Assembly (NCBI GenBank): GCA_000316135.1
Contig: JH994102.1
Location: forward strand, 1 to 36,027
Length of the DNA: 36,027 nucleotides
Direction of reading: 5' to 3'
Source of the DNA: Trachipleistophora hominis
Taxonomy: Eukaryota > Microsporidia > Pleistophoridae
This document shows positions 1-9,254 of this stretch, one piece after another. The notes beneath the pieces were generated by a model that was not told the DNA's origin, searched no databases, and was given only the letters and a program-made list of their open reading frames with translations. A program made the translations under genes and the position numbers. The number at the start of each line of letters is the position of its first letter. The first letter of the stretch is position 1.

Positions 1-33
1 TAAATGTAATTAACATATCGCAGTCATCATTCT

Positions 34-66
34 AATGATTGGCAGGTTTTAGCCAAAATATCTATC
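34..66 (+). repeat. Possible degenerate copy of right-end repeat
   Basis: The sequence around GATTGGCAGGTTTTAGCCAA resembles the two segments at 35571-35635 and 35893-35955 (core GATTGGTCAGTTCG and AATTGGTTGGCTTG). The match is short and mostly differs by transitions, so it may be chance. It is recorded because all three lie near window ends. Confidence 0.3.
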
Positions 67-115
67 GAATAGCTCAAAGGGTTGTTGATCAAAAAACACC
101 TGCTGATTAAGTAAA

Positions 116-178
116 TCAAATACTACGTGATCCACTGGATAATACGAATGTTTTATTTGACTGTATATGATATTTATT
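116..178 (+). repeat. Left copy of 63-bp inverted repeat
   Basis: This segment, beginning TCAAATACTACGTGATCC, is the reverse complement of 35965-36027 at 62 of 63 positions; the only difference is C123. The exact core is 55 bp (124-178). Similarity stops abruptly after 178. On this side a further 115 bases lie outside the repeat, while on the right side the window ends inside it. It could be a dispersed or subtelomeric repeat at which the assembly broke. The two copies are far better conserved than any other repeat in the window. Confidence 0.95.
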
Positions 179-505
179 AGACCAATACATCTTGCAACAT
201 AAGAGTTATTTATTTTAGTTAGTAAATAGAGGAGGTTGGTTCCAGACTAACAACATACATCGTATTTTTATTGTTATAAAATGGTTATGGGTGTATATTC
301 CATGTATACGGCTATGAATGTAACCTAAAGAATAAAAAGGATTTAGTTTATAACTATAAGCCGGAAACCAGCATTCTTTATCGGATCTAACAGAGCAAAA
401 GGAAGTATTCGATCGAATAATATATGAAATGGAGGTAGCCAAACAGACTTTTTAAAACTCAAGTTGAAAAGAAATGGTATCAATTAATAACAATGTTTTA
501 ATAAG

Positions 506-1513
506 CTATGAAAAAGACCAGTTAAACTCTCTCATATTACTAAAAGTTACATCATTAAGTATATTATTTTCATCTATTTTTAAATGTGACATTAAATGAG
601 CTGGTAGCTTATGATCGGCATAGAAATACACTAAGAAAGTGTTTGGTGGGCATACTTTTGCACTACAATTGATACTGATTACATTTACGATCTTTTTGTC
701 TACCATTATAGTACCAAAAAAAGTAGGAAGTATAAACGGTTGTTTCAACAATAAAACTCGGAAATAAAAAGAAACGGGTGATACAACCTCATTAGCTTCG
801 CTTTTACGCTTTCTAAATGTTGCATTGCCATAAATACCGTTGATTTCATAGTGATCGTTTACTCGTGTACATTTCAAACTCTTATTTACGTAGAATGAAA
901 TATTTCTGAAGGACAGCACGCGTGAGAGTTGATCTGATATTTCTCTTTCGCCGTACATTGGATACGAAAATGGCGGCGTTCCGAATGACGACAAATAGTT
1001 TGGAATACAGTTTTCATATGTTAGAATGTTTAACGAACTGTTAAAAATTTGCAGCGATCTTTTGCTCATAGATGCTATGAAATCTTCGTATTTTATGCCG
1101 TTGTGTACGAAATAGAAATATGCGTTCTTCTCCTGTGCCTCCAGCCAGTTCGAATTTGCTATTTCGTAGTCAAAATAAGGCACTTTATATATGCACAAAT
1201 TTTCATCGATGTACAAATGGTCATAAATTTCGATAAAATCGATATTTAAGAGCAAGTCTAGTTCTTCAAGTTTTGACAGCAGGCGACCGTTCGTACGAAA
1301 TAGCTGTGGTTCTGTTTCTATCAAACATTTTGGTTCGGTCATTTTAATGGTTTGCACGTCTTTCACATATTTTGATGTTGGTAAGTCTAAAGGTGTGCTC
1401 GTAGTCCCATAAAAATCACTGTTGTCATAAACGATTGTATCCTTTTTTCTGATGTCAAATAGTTTTATGAGATCTTTAGCAGATGTTCCCTCGTAACCGT
1501 ACTCGAAATCCAT
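506..1513 (-). CDS. Rab GDP-dissociation inhibitor / Rab escort protein family
   Basis: This 335-aa protein belongs to the GDI/REP family, which extracts prenylated Rab GTPases from membranes (GDI) or presents new Rabs to geranylgeranyl transferase (REP). The N-terminus MDFEY matches the GDI start, residues 105-112 end in the KVP of the family's 'GKIYKVP' segment, and 178-210 (FGTPPFSYPMYGEREI onward) match the 'SPYLYPLYGLGELPQGF' region that forms the Rab-binding platform. I start at 1513, not at an upstream TTG, because five C residues (1516-1520 on the complement) lie two bases before this ATG. The protein is about 100 residues shorter than usual GDI, and the N-terminal dinucleotide-binding glycines are largely lost. 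The FGTPPF wording leans slightly towards REP. Family membership is firm; GDI versus REP is open. Confidence 0.85.
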   Translation of the reverse strand: MDFEYGYEGTSAKDLIKLFDIRKKDTIVYDNSDFYGTTSTPLDLPTSKYVKDVQTIKMTEPKCLIETEPQLFRTNGRLLSKLEELDLLLNIDFIEIYDHLYIDENLCIYKVPYFDYEIANSNWLEAQEKNAYFYFVHNGIKYEDFIASMSKRSLQIFNSSLNILTYENCIPNYLSSFGTPPFSYPMYGEREISDQLSRVLSFRNISFYVNKSLKCTRVNDHYEINGIYGNATFRKRKSEANEVVSPVSFYFRVLLLKQPFILPTFFGTIMVDKKIVNVISINCSAKVCPPNTFLVYFYADHKLPAHLMSHLKIDENNILNDVTFSNMREFNWSFS

Positions 1514-2017
1514 ATGGGGGTGCGAATTTAGATACAATGGTGAAACTGCTATGATTGAATAGCTGAAAGATCAATTACACGATGAAACTATTGTTTATTA
1601 AACATCAATATGAATGAATTGTTGTATTAGTAATAACACGCAAAAAAACATAATGAATAGGCGAAAATGTTTATTAGTATTTTACTATCTTGATCGTCTT
1701 AAAAATTTTTGGTTTAAAGGCCTAATATGAAAAAATATAAATTATCTAGTAGAATATAAAATGTGAACGTTAAGTGTGGATTTATTCCATTATTAACGAG
1801 CTGTTAAAATTTGTGTGGTGGTTATTTGAATTACAATAGTGTAAAAAGTTGTAATTTCAATTCTAGCATCGTTGGTATTATTAGAATAATACCAACACTC
1901 GTTTTGAAAACCAAAAGTGAACCAACGAAAGGTGTATAGTTAATCAAACGTAAGTTTATGAAATACGAATGAAGGTCCGATAATTGTTTTTATCGTTCAA
2001 AATTAGGAGTAGCCCTC
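1514..2017. other. Divergent intergenic region
   Basis: This is the shared upstream region of the GDI/REP gene (minus) and the MCM gene (plus). It is very AT-rich with no supported ORF. It contains a striking palindrome at 1871-1896 and the C-triplets next to both start codons. Confidence 0.7.
1871..1896. promoter_or_regulatory. Perfect 12-bp inverted repeat, 2-nt spacer
   Basis: GTTGGTATTATT (1871-1882) is followed after AG by its exact reverse complement (1885-1896). It lies about 120 bases upstream of the MCM start and 360 upstream of the GDI/REP start, in the divergent region. A binding site for a dimeric factor or an RNA hairpin are both possible; the function is unknown. Confidence 0.75.
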
Positions 2018-3660
2018 ATGATGGACGTGCCTTCCGACTTCTACTCGTACGCCGAAATAAACATGTTACAGTTGTGTCATAAGCATCCAATATTTGCCCA
2101 CAACTTTGTACAAAACAATCATCTTTTTTACGAAGCGATGGTGGATAAAAAGATCAAGAACGTCCCGCCATCGCTTCTTCTCAAAAGATTTCCTAGATGT
2201 GATAAAATTAACCATTTAGTGCTACTACGTGGAACTATCATAAAAGTAAATCCGATTCTACTGAAGGATGTGGAGCAATCTTACCGTTGTTTGTACTGCG
2301 ACCATAGTGAGATTGTGAAATCGGCTAATTACAAGAAGAAGAAAAAAATTGTATGTGAGAGATGCGGAAAGGACAATTTCAGAATTGATGAAGTGTTCAC
2401 AAAGGCGAAGAACTGTCAAGCAATACGCATACAGGACATAGGAAACCCTCAGACCATGTCCGACACCATCGAAATACTTATAACGGGGGAACAAGCAGGG
2501 AAATTCTTGCCGGGAGAAAACATCGAAGTGCTCGGAATTGTGCGGCTCAAATGGCCGTTGCTCAAAATAAACGAAAAATTATCGCCAGTGATTTATTTAC
2601 AGTCACATTCTATCAGGAGAACAGAGAAAACGGAGCCTTTGAAGTTTGAAGGCTTAGATGACTTTGTGGGAGTGGAGCACTTTGATAAACAACGCTTTTT
2701 GATAAAAACCTTCATGAATGAAATCGTGGGCTGTGAAAATGTAAAACTTGGCATTTTGCTTTCTGTGATCGGTAAAAGGGGAAAAGATAAAGAAACAAGA
2801 AACAACTCACACGTTCTGTTAGTGGGCACGCCAGGAACTGGTAAATCACATTTCCTTAAATCTGTTGCGCATCTGGCGCATTCCGTATCGATTAATGGAG
2901 TGGGAACATCTGAGGCAGGTTTAACGACGTGTGCCGTAAAACAGGGCAAAGAATGGCTTTTGGAGGCAGGTGCACTTATATTGGCGGATAACGGACTCTG
3001 TTGCATCGATTCGTTTGATGCGTTGCCATTGTACGATAAAAGAGGACTTTTGGAAGTAATGGAACAACAAACGTTGAGTGTCGCAAAGGCAGGCTTAGTA
3101 TCTACATTAAATGCACGGTGCTCGGTCATTGCAGCCTATAATATCAGCTATTACGATACAACCAAGTCTATTTGTGACAATCTTAAAATTACTTCCCCGT
3201 TGATCAGTCGATTCGATTTAATTTTCTTTTTGATGAAAAGTACGGGAATGACCGTTTGATAAGCCAAAAAGTGTTGAATAGAAGCGAAATAAAGCACAAA
3301 AAACAGCAATGGAACGTTTGCGCATTGAGGGATTACCTCGAAATGATACGAAATGACGAAAAGGATGCAACTATTGAAGCCACTGATCTAATCGATACAT
3401 ATTTTAAATGGCGCAAGGCACAGAAAACGGAAATGTTTACCATAAGAAATCTTGAGAGCATCCTTCGGCTATCAGAATCACACGCGAAGTTGTTGGGAAA
3501 AAATATTTTAGATGAGGACAGTGTCTTGATGGCTATATTTTTAGTTGAAAGCTCGTTGTGGGGAAGCAAAAGGATAGAATTCGATAAAAAACGAATATTC
3601 ATTGATGAGGAATATTTCAACGAAAAGAAAAAAGAAATGATAACGATAATAAGAAATTAA
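2018..3660 (+). CDS. MCM8/9-like AAA+ helicase, one-base frameshift
   Basis: This is an MCM-family helicase, closest in wording to MCM9, which works with MCM8 in homologous-recombination repair. The first frame (2018-3259) carries a Zn finger (C91, C94, C113, C116), Walker A GTPGTGKS (270-277), a Walker B region ending CCIDSF and the arginine finger SRFDL (R398). Reading then breaks; the adjacent frame, through 3660, supplies the C-terminal lid with LESILRLSESHAKL and VESSLWGS (MCM9: MESSMQGG). Adding one T to the run 3227-3231 would restore the conserved Asp after the sensor strand and join the parts into about 547 aa. The Walker B catalytic Glu is Ser (S332), so ATPase activity is doubtful. 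A C-triplet (2013-2015) precedes the ATG. The frameshift may be a homopolymer error. MCM family is certain; MCM9 is likely but not proven. Confidence 0.9.
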
Positions 3661-3743
3661 TGATAGAACAGATCGTAGTAAACAACGCTTATGATTTGTA
3701 CAGGCAATTTACGGAAGAACTAAAAACGAAATGGTCTAGTTGA
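3660..3743 (+). CDS. Short ORF abutting the MCM stop codon
   Basis: A 27-codon ORF starts at the last base of the MCM stop (TAATG overlap) and reads MIEQIVVNNAYDLYRQFTEE and a few residues more. Its composition is less AT-driven than the surrounding DNA. It may be a C-terminal piece of the MCM protein displaced by a second indel in the A-rich end of that gene, because MCM9 proteins continue with a charged helix here. It may equally be chance. There is no start signal of its own. Confidence 0.3.
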   Translation: MIEQIVVNNAYDLYRQFTEELKTKWSS

Positions 3744-4064
3744 GCAATGTAGAAAGAGAAAATGAAAGTATTGTTAGGAAGGATGCATTCAATATAACAA
3801 GAATTAAAATAACAACGTCTAATATACGCAGCATCGCCCTATCTCATCAACATTCATTGTTAAATGTTCTTATTGCAATGAAGCAAACTTAGTTAAAATA
3901 CTTTAATATTCTGCACTCGTTCCTTCTTACCACCCCAATCTAAAAAGTATCTCACGGCTTTGTAGACCCTTAATCACCTCATTGACGGTTGATCACGAAA
4001 ATTGTTATCATTGACCACAGAAACATCTTAAGACTCTTTAGAATAAAGATTAATTAAACGTACA
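3744..4064. other. Convergent intergenic region
   Basis: This lies between the 3' ends of the MCM gene and the minus-strand 377-aa gene. I see no ORF, strong hairpin or repeat in it. Confidence 0.6.
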
Positions 4065-5198
4065 TCAGTACAATTCGTTCACTTCTTCAATAACGAAGCC
4101 TTCGGCAGAAAACACAAAACCTTCGCTTTCTATTCGGTAGATTTTACCACCAACTGAGGAATACTCTCCCTCAACCAAATCAATACCGTTTAACCAATCC
4201 AGATAATTTTTCTTCTTCCCGAGAATATCAACAGGTTTGATAACATCATCCATCAACACAAATTCAACATTTTTCGCATCATCAGGTGTGCTATATATTC
4301 TCTTTGTCTTGTTGTGATGTTGAAACGATGAATTACACACAATTACTATTTTTTGTGTTTCAGTTTCGTAAATCTTGCACTCGCTACCTTTTATATTTTG
4401 TGATACCTGTTCGTACGCGTACAATTCAACAGCTTCTTTGTAATTTAGCTTTTTTACTTTTATGTCCGTAAATTTAGTAATTTTCAGATGTGATAGCTCC
4501 TTCACCGTAAAATTTGTGACAAAATTTTTGCTTCTTAGCTTGTTGTAAATCTGATCGGTAATGAAGATTGTGTTTTTATTGCTTATTAAACTGTTCGGGT
4601 ACTCAATAACCTTGCTCTTCTTAACATCAGTAATTTTAATATTTTTGTAGCTGTTCGCTGCACCAATTACGGAATGTTCATAGTTATCCTTTACTTTTCC
4701 AGTTTCTACCTCTACAAAACTGTTCTCATCAAAAAATAACTGAGCTTCTGAGATATACTGTGAAATCAGCGAATTGTAAATTCTTTTGAAAGGCATCGTT
4801 TTTTTCACGGTATTTCGGTAGTAGTTCAAATCATTCTTTAAATTATCAGACGGGTAAGAAATATCGTACTGGTTAAAATACGTGTGGTTCAGAAAAACTG
4901 TCTTAAACAAATGATTGTAATACGAAAGATCAGAAAACAGACGGTCTGAAGGGTCATTCGTCAAATTATACATTTTTGTTAAAATATCGCCTGTAACTAC
5001 ATTATCAACAGCATCATTATCATCGTGAGAACGGTATAAAACGTTGTTAAGATTGTTGCAGACGTATTTATTGTTGATAACATTATTGTCACCTTCCAAA
5101 TCATCCTCAAAATATCGTTTTGATTGTCTGTTACACTCTTTTTGCTTCTTTTTTATGTCTTGTCCATCTCTTTTATTTGTTCTATTGCTTGTAGTCAT
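4065..5198 (-). CDS. Hypothetical protein, 377 aa
   Basis: I do not recognise this protein. It is a long, clean ORF rich in Asn, Lys, Asp and Tyr. The N-terminal 45 residues are basic and polar (a possible nuclear-localisation stretch, KRDGQDIKKKQK), followed by an acidic segment and then a probable folded core from about residue 75. The last 60 residues (NYLDWLNGIDLVEGEYSSVGG onward) look like a small beta-rich domain. There is no signal peptide or membrane segment. A run of four C (complement of 5212-5215) lies about 13 bases upstream of the ATG, supporting this start. It is convergent with the MCM gene and divergent from the 49-aa ORF. It is probably a lineage-specific or fast-evolving protein. 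Confidence 0.85.
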   Translation of the reverse strand: MTTSNRTNKRDGQDIKKKQKECNRQSKRYFEDDLEGDNNVINNKYVCNNLNNVLYRSHDDNDAVDNVVTGDILTKMYNLTNDPSDRLFSDLSYYNHLFKTVFLNHTYFNQYDISYPSDNLKNDLNYYRNTVKKTMPFKRIYNSLISQYISEAQLFFDENSFVEVETGKVKDNYEHSVIGAANSYKNIKITDVKKSKVIEYPNSLISNKNTIFITDQIYNKLRSKNFVTNFTVKELSHLKITKFTDIKVKKLNYKEAVELYAYEQVSQNIKGSECKIYETETQKIVIVCNSSFQHHNKTKRIYSTPDDAKNVEFVLMDDVIKPVDILGKKKNYLDWLNGIDLVEGEYSSVGGKIYRIESEGFVFSAEGFVIEEVNELY

Positions 5199-5585
5199 CT
5201 ACAAAAGTACAGGGGTAGCCGCGTACCCCCTTATCGATTTTAAAGAAATCTGTTTAATTACTTTCACCACACACCTCACCCAAAAAACCTCATATTTACC
5301 AAGAAAATGCAAATTTTTCTCTAAATTAAACCATTTATTAATGATTTTCTAAAGCTCTTTTACATCATACAACGATCTACTGTATTTCGTCATAGATTTA
5401 ATTCAACATATTTTTGTGTCACGTGTTTATGATGTGAATCCAATCAAATATTCATCGCTCTTTATCAATGAAACATTAACAATTAAATTTATAGAATTTA
5501 ATTACACTTATTAACCACGTAATTAGCTTGCACGCAGTATTTTCTCCGAAATGTTTTTATCATTTCTTGTAAATCGCACCCTTGT
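5199..5585. other. Divergent intergenic region
   Basis: This lies between the starts of the 377-aa gene and the 49-aa ORF. It holds the C-rich start signals of both genes (5212-5215 on the complement, 5579-5581 on plus) and no other ORF I can support. Confidence 0.6.
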
Positions 5586-5735
5586 ATGTCCATCGACAAA
5601 GCATTTGAAGACCTTCTAGACGAAATTGATGAATGTGAGTTTGCACTCAGAGCCCTTGAAAGAAAGGCAAAGCCTTTAACACAGTTTGTGTATACTGCAG
5701 CCGCTGCTTACAAAGAAGAAGAACATGTTGAATAA
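5586..5735 (+). CDS. Small acidic helical protein, 49 aa
   Basis: The ORF begins MSIDKAFEDLLDEIDECEFA and ends in EEEHVE. Its first 30 residues have a heptad-like spacing of L, I, F and A, suggesting a short amphipathic helix or coiled coil, followed by an Ala-rich helix. Base composition is clearly less AT-rich than the flanks, and a CCC lies five bases before the ATG (5579-5581), so I regard it as a real small gene. I do not recognise the family; a small subunit of a larger complex would fit the size, but that is only inference. Confidence 0.65.
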   Translation: MSIDKAFEDLLDEIDECEFALRALERKAKPLTQFVYTAAAAYKEEEHVE

Positions 5736-6193
5736 AGAGCTATAATATTTATTTACTGTTTATTTTTGTATATTAGAGGTTGTTGAGCAGTGTTATTATT
5801 TTTTTTGTTTTATTATTATGATAAGTAACGTTTTTAGTCTCTAGGGGCTAACCAATAAAAAATAAGTAAAATTTGTTATTTTAAGTTCTCCGTTTTAATG
5901 TGATGTTGACAGCATCTGCGTTGATGTGTTAATGAAAGACTTTGTTAGTAAAGGAATTGATTATGCTGTTGAATAGCTCAACTTTAGCACTCGTCATATA
6001 TTAAAATATCAATTTTAGCTCTGTACCTTAAAATATCGGTAGTTACATGGTTAAATACAGATCTAATAGTGTGATTTGTCAATAATTAGATAGTAATCGT
6101 ACATAACATCGTATTTCTATTTGTAGTTTTTACGCACAAGTAATTCTTCCGTTTCAAAATTCATTTCTTCTTTGACTATAGGATTACCCTTAG
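5736..6193. other. Intergenic region upstream of the CDK gene
   Basis: AT-rich spacer with no supported ORF. The CCC start signal of the kinase gene is at 6187-6189. Confidence 0.6.
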
Positions 6194-7078
6194 ATGAGTT
6201 CAACAGATTCGTATCAAAGACTCGAAAAGATCGGTGAAGGAACCTACGGCATAGTATACAAAGCAAAAAATAAAAGCACTAACAAAATCGTTGCGCTGAA
6301 GAAAATACGTCCTGAGAATGAGGAGGAGGGCATCTCTACCACTACAATTCGCGAAATTTCGATCCTTAAAAATTTGAACAACAACAGAATAATCAAACTG
6401 ATGGACGTAATGTACAGCAATAGCAGCATATACATAGTTTATGAGTACTTAGAAACAGATTTGAGACGGTTCTTGGATGATTGTATATCACAGGGAACAA
6501 CGATTGATAAGGATGTAAGACGAGAAATGGCACGACAGATGGTAGAGGGAGTTGCGTTTTTACATTGCAACGGGATACTTCACAGAGATCTGAAACCACA
6601 GAACATTCTAATCGATGGAAACGGAAACATAAAGCTGGCAGATTTCGGATTGGGAAGGACTCTGCGTCTGCCAATTAAAACATTAACACATGATGTCATA
6701 ACGCTGTGGTATAGACCGCCTGAGATATTACTGGGATCAAAACACTATGCATCGAGTGTTGATGTGTGGAGTTTGGCATGTATTCTGGCTGAGCTGTTTA
6801 CGCTCAAGCCAATATTTCCTGGTGATTCAGAGATAGACCAGCTGTATAAAATATTTATGATATTGGGAACGCCTGACAATACGAACTGGAAGAATGTTAC
6901 GTATTTTCCGAATTACCAGGAATCGTTTCCGAAATGGGAACCGATTGACCTAAAGATTATTCTTAAAGACGGTCTTTTCACAGATTTAATCAAAAGCATG
7001 CTTCGTTATGATCCTTTGGACCGTGTATCTGCACTGCATGCAATTGATTCCCCTTATTTTACGAATATTGATGATTAA
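6194..7078 (+). CDS. CDK1: Cdk1/Cdc2-type cyclin-dependent kinase
   Basis: This 294-aa Ser/Thr kinase has the size and layout of Cdk1 (Cdc2/Cdc28), which drives the cell cycle when bound to a cyclin. The G-loop GEGTYG (14-19) keeps Thr17 and Tyr18, the inhibitory phosphosites. Catalytic Lys36 (VALKK), HRD at 130-132, DFG at 150-152 and the T-loop Thr165 in THDVITLWYR are all present. GDSEIDQL and the final DPLDRVSALHAIDSPYF also match Cdk1. The cyclin-binding PSTAIRE helix reads ISTTTIRE, and DFGLGR replaces DFGLAR. A CCC (6187-6189) lies just before the ATG. All residues needed for activity are intact. A Pho85/Cdk5-like role cannot be fully excluded. Confidence 0.93.
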   Translation: MSSTDSYQRLEKIGEGTYGIVYKAKNKSTNKIVALKKIRPENEEEGISTTTIREISILKNLNNNRIIKLMDVMYSNSSIYIVYEYLETDLRRFLDDCISQGTTIDKDVRREMARQMVEGVAFLHCNGILHRDLKPQNILIDGNGNIKLADFGLGRTLRLPIKTLTHDVITLWYRPPEILLGSKHYASSVDVWSLACILAELFTLKPIFPGDSEIDQLYKIFMILGTPDNTNWKNVTYFPNYQESFPKWEPIDLKIILKDGLFTDLIKSMLRYDPLDRVSALHAIDSPYFTNIDD

Positions 7079-8870
7079 AAAATTATTGTAATTTATTTTA
7101 GATGTTAAACTGCGTTTTTGTATGTTATATTTACTTTTCCATTCTTTTTATTACAAGGCGTGTTTAACACGGGGTTATAATTCAAGGAATAACGATGAAA
7201 AGAATTGAAGAAATCAAATACAAAGATAAATACGTACACGAATCCAAAGAAATGTATGAACGAGAACGCTTTTGAGCTATGCGAGACAAACGAAGAAAAT
7301 ATACCGTTGAAATCATTGTGAGGTGTAAATATATTTTTACTGTACATCTTAATTTTGTTCGTTAAGCTGATAACCATGACTGGTAAAGTTTTTTATGTTA
7401 ATTATTATACTTTTTTGATACATATGTAATATAATTATATTATTAAACCAGATTTATTTGAAGTACTACCAGAATATACCAAATGATTAGATATGACAAA
7501 TATTAACACGTGCTATATGTGAATAAAAGACTATTTTACACAAATTTATGTTTTTAACCAGACAATTTTACTAAAAAATCAGAATAGTAGAATGGGCCTG
7601 ATATGTGGACAATACTTTAATAAACTAACAACATTTCGCATTGAAAGTACGTATTGTGATACTAAAATAAATGTTAACACGTAGTATTAAACGTATTTAA
7701 ACCATAAAGAAATAGATTAACAATTCTCATCAGCTAAATCAAAAAACGATAAATATGGATGAGAAATCTTACTTTTTCATTGTATCTGTAAATATTAATG
7801 ATAAATTTGTATATTGCTGATCTATTAAACTTGAATACGTAAGTTAATCATCGCACGGACTAAAAAACTGTTATTTTAGATTTATCAATCTAATTTAAAA
7901 CTGTAAATGATGTTTTAATCGTTCTAATGAAAGTGATGGCATTTATACAGCAACATAATTGGAGGAAATATATTCAGTGGGATAAATTTTAAGTTTTAAA
8001 AGCTGGAAAATATACTGCTGACATACAATCAATGATTATATTTGTACAAGCTAATATTCATTCGCTCTACCACGTAGGTTTATATCGTTATAGCAAAGTG
8101 AGCTGTTAGTTTTAAGAATTTATCAAAGCTTGGAATGGTTTCTTGTGAGTTTTTCTTTTATTTCATTTACAAACACGTGACCCGTACATCTTGCACAATA
8201 AAGGCTTTTATTTTGTGTATATTCAATTAAAATCGCTACTAACACATTTATAATACATCGATGTAATACAATATTTAATTATTAATGTTTTTAAGCTTAG
8301 TATAAAAACAAAAGTTTTATACGTGTTATACAACCAATATTACATAAAAATTCATTTAGTAGACCAAAAACTTATGGTTATAGTATGTATCAATGGGTTA
8401 GAGAGCGTATTCCCTTATTTGTGGTGAACTGACGACCAATCAAAAATAAACATACTTACTGAAAAAAGATAAATACATACCTAGAATGATTCCTGTAGAG
8501 AGCTAAAATAGTGCGTAATAGTTGCAATAAATTATTTTAAGCCGTAGTTTATCTTAAATATTGTATTTTCGTTTTTTAAAGAGACAAAAACGTGTGTGTT
8601 AACCACAAATTGTATAATTAGATTTATCAAGAAAAACATTCAAATTTTAACGTAAATGCATGGTAAGGCATCAGTTTGTTTTCTAATTCTGACACTCTAT
8701 ACAGTATAAAACTACTTAAATCAATAAAAATTTATTTATACACGGTTTGTTATACAATTGGCATGGTTGAATGCGCAAATGAATCATTCAATGAGAAATA
8801 CATACAGGTGTTACCACTCAATGCATTTCTTCCTATTATAGTATTTTTTAGTTTTTAAAAATAAAAAATA
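7079..8870. other. Long AT-rich intergenic region
   Basis: No confident gene. Two overlapping plus-strand ORFs at 7195-7275 and 7256-7321 (26 and 21 codons) have a charged, coding-like composition and could be a small gene split by a frameshift. The F-rich minus-strand frame opposite them looks like their shadow. A 31-codon ORF at 8763-8858 ends in a hydrophobic tail. Nothing else stands out. Confidence 0.5.
7195..7321 (+). pseudogene. Possible small gene in two overlapping frames
   Basis: MKRIEEIKYKDKYVHESKEM (7195-7275) overlaps a second frame starting MNENAFELCETNEENIPLKS (7256-7321). Both are charged and lack the I/F/Y bias expected of random AT-rich DNA. A single indel near 7256 would join them. 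No C-triplet precedes the first ATG. I would not call it a gene without a homologue or a transcript. Confidence 0.25.
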
Positions 8871-9212
8871 ATGGAGAAAAAAGCGGATAGTATAGCCTAA
8901 TCGCGTAAAAGAACATTGAACGGCGTGATTTCACTCGAAGACGTCAAAATTTGAATATTATTATAAACTAAATTTAGGCATTTGACATGCCAAATCCGCA
9001 CACGTTTCCGTATACCACGTCAGAGTAATTAGAAAATTTTTTAATTCCAAAAGACCATTTTTGGACTCTTTTATGTTAAGAATGCTTTGATGACAGCTTC
9101 CGATTTCGGTCTAAAGCAATCAAAAAGTACAAAAAGTAAATCAACAAATAAACTGTATCAGGTACCGACGGCAATTACGCACAACATGTCTCTGGTACGT
9201 TTACAACACTGA
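8871..9212 (+). pseudogene. Decayed-looking coding patch
   Basis: Several short, GC-richer reading frames follow one another in different frames. One starts with an ATG at 8871 and is interrupted by an in-frame TAA before SRKRTLNGVISLEDV. One starts MPNPHTFPYTTSE at 8987. One runs from 9045 to 9212 through FYVKNALMTASDFGLKQS. The KRTLNGVISLEDV wording faintly recalls the end of a histone-fold domain (KRKTLNASDVL in POLE3-type proteins). This looks like a gene with several frameshifts and a stop, or two small genes. The function is unknown. Confidence 0.3.
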
Positions 9213-9254
9213 CCAACATGTTTAATTAGATCACAAAATAAGCTGAAGATGCCG

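Larger units (their letters stand above)
1..505. other. Window-end intergenic DNA with repeats
   Basis: No gene is supported here. The stretch carries the left copy of the window-flanking inverted repeat (116-178) and a weak copy of a short degenerate repeat near 34-66 that resembles two segments near the right end. A 75-codon open frame on the minus strand (215-442) has no ATG in its N-terminal part and no C-triplet start signal, so I do not call it a gene. Confidence 0.6.

Noticed and set aside
5635..5652. GTGAGT...CAG inside the 49-aa ORF as a possible intron
   Set aside because: The segment would be about 16 nt and the ORF reads well without splicing.
7105..7377. Minus-strand F-rich 90-codon frame that looks like a membrane segment
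   Set aside because: It lies opposite Lys/Glu-rich plus-strand frames; the antisense of such codons gives Phe and Leu, so it is most likely a shadow.
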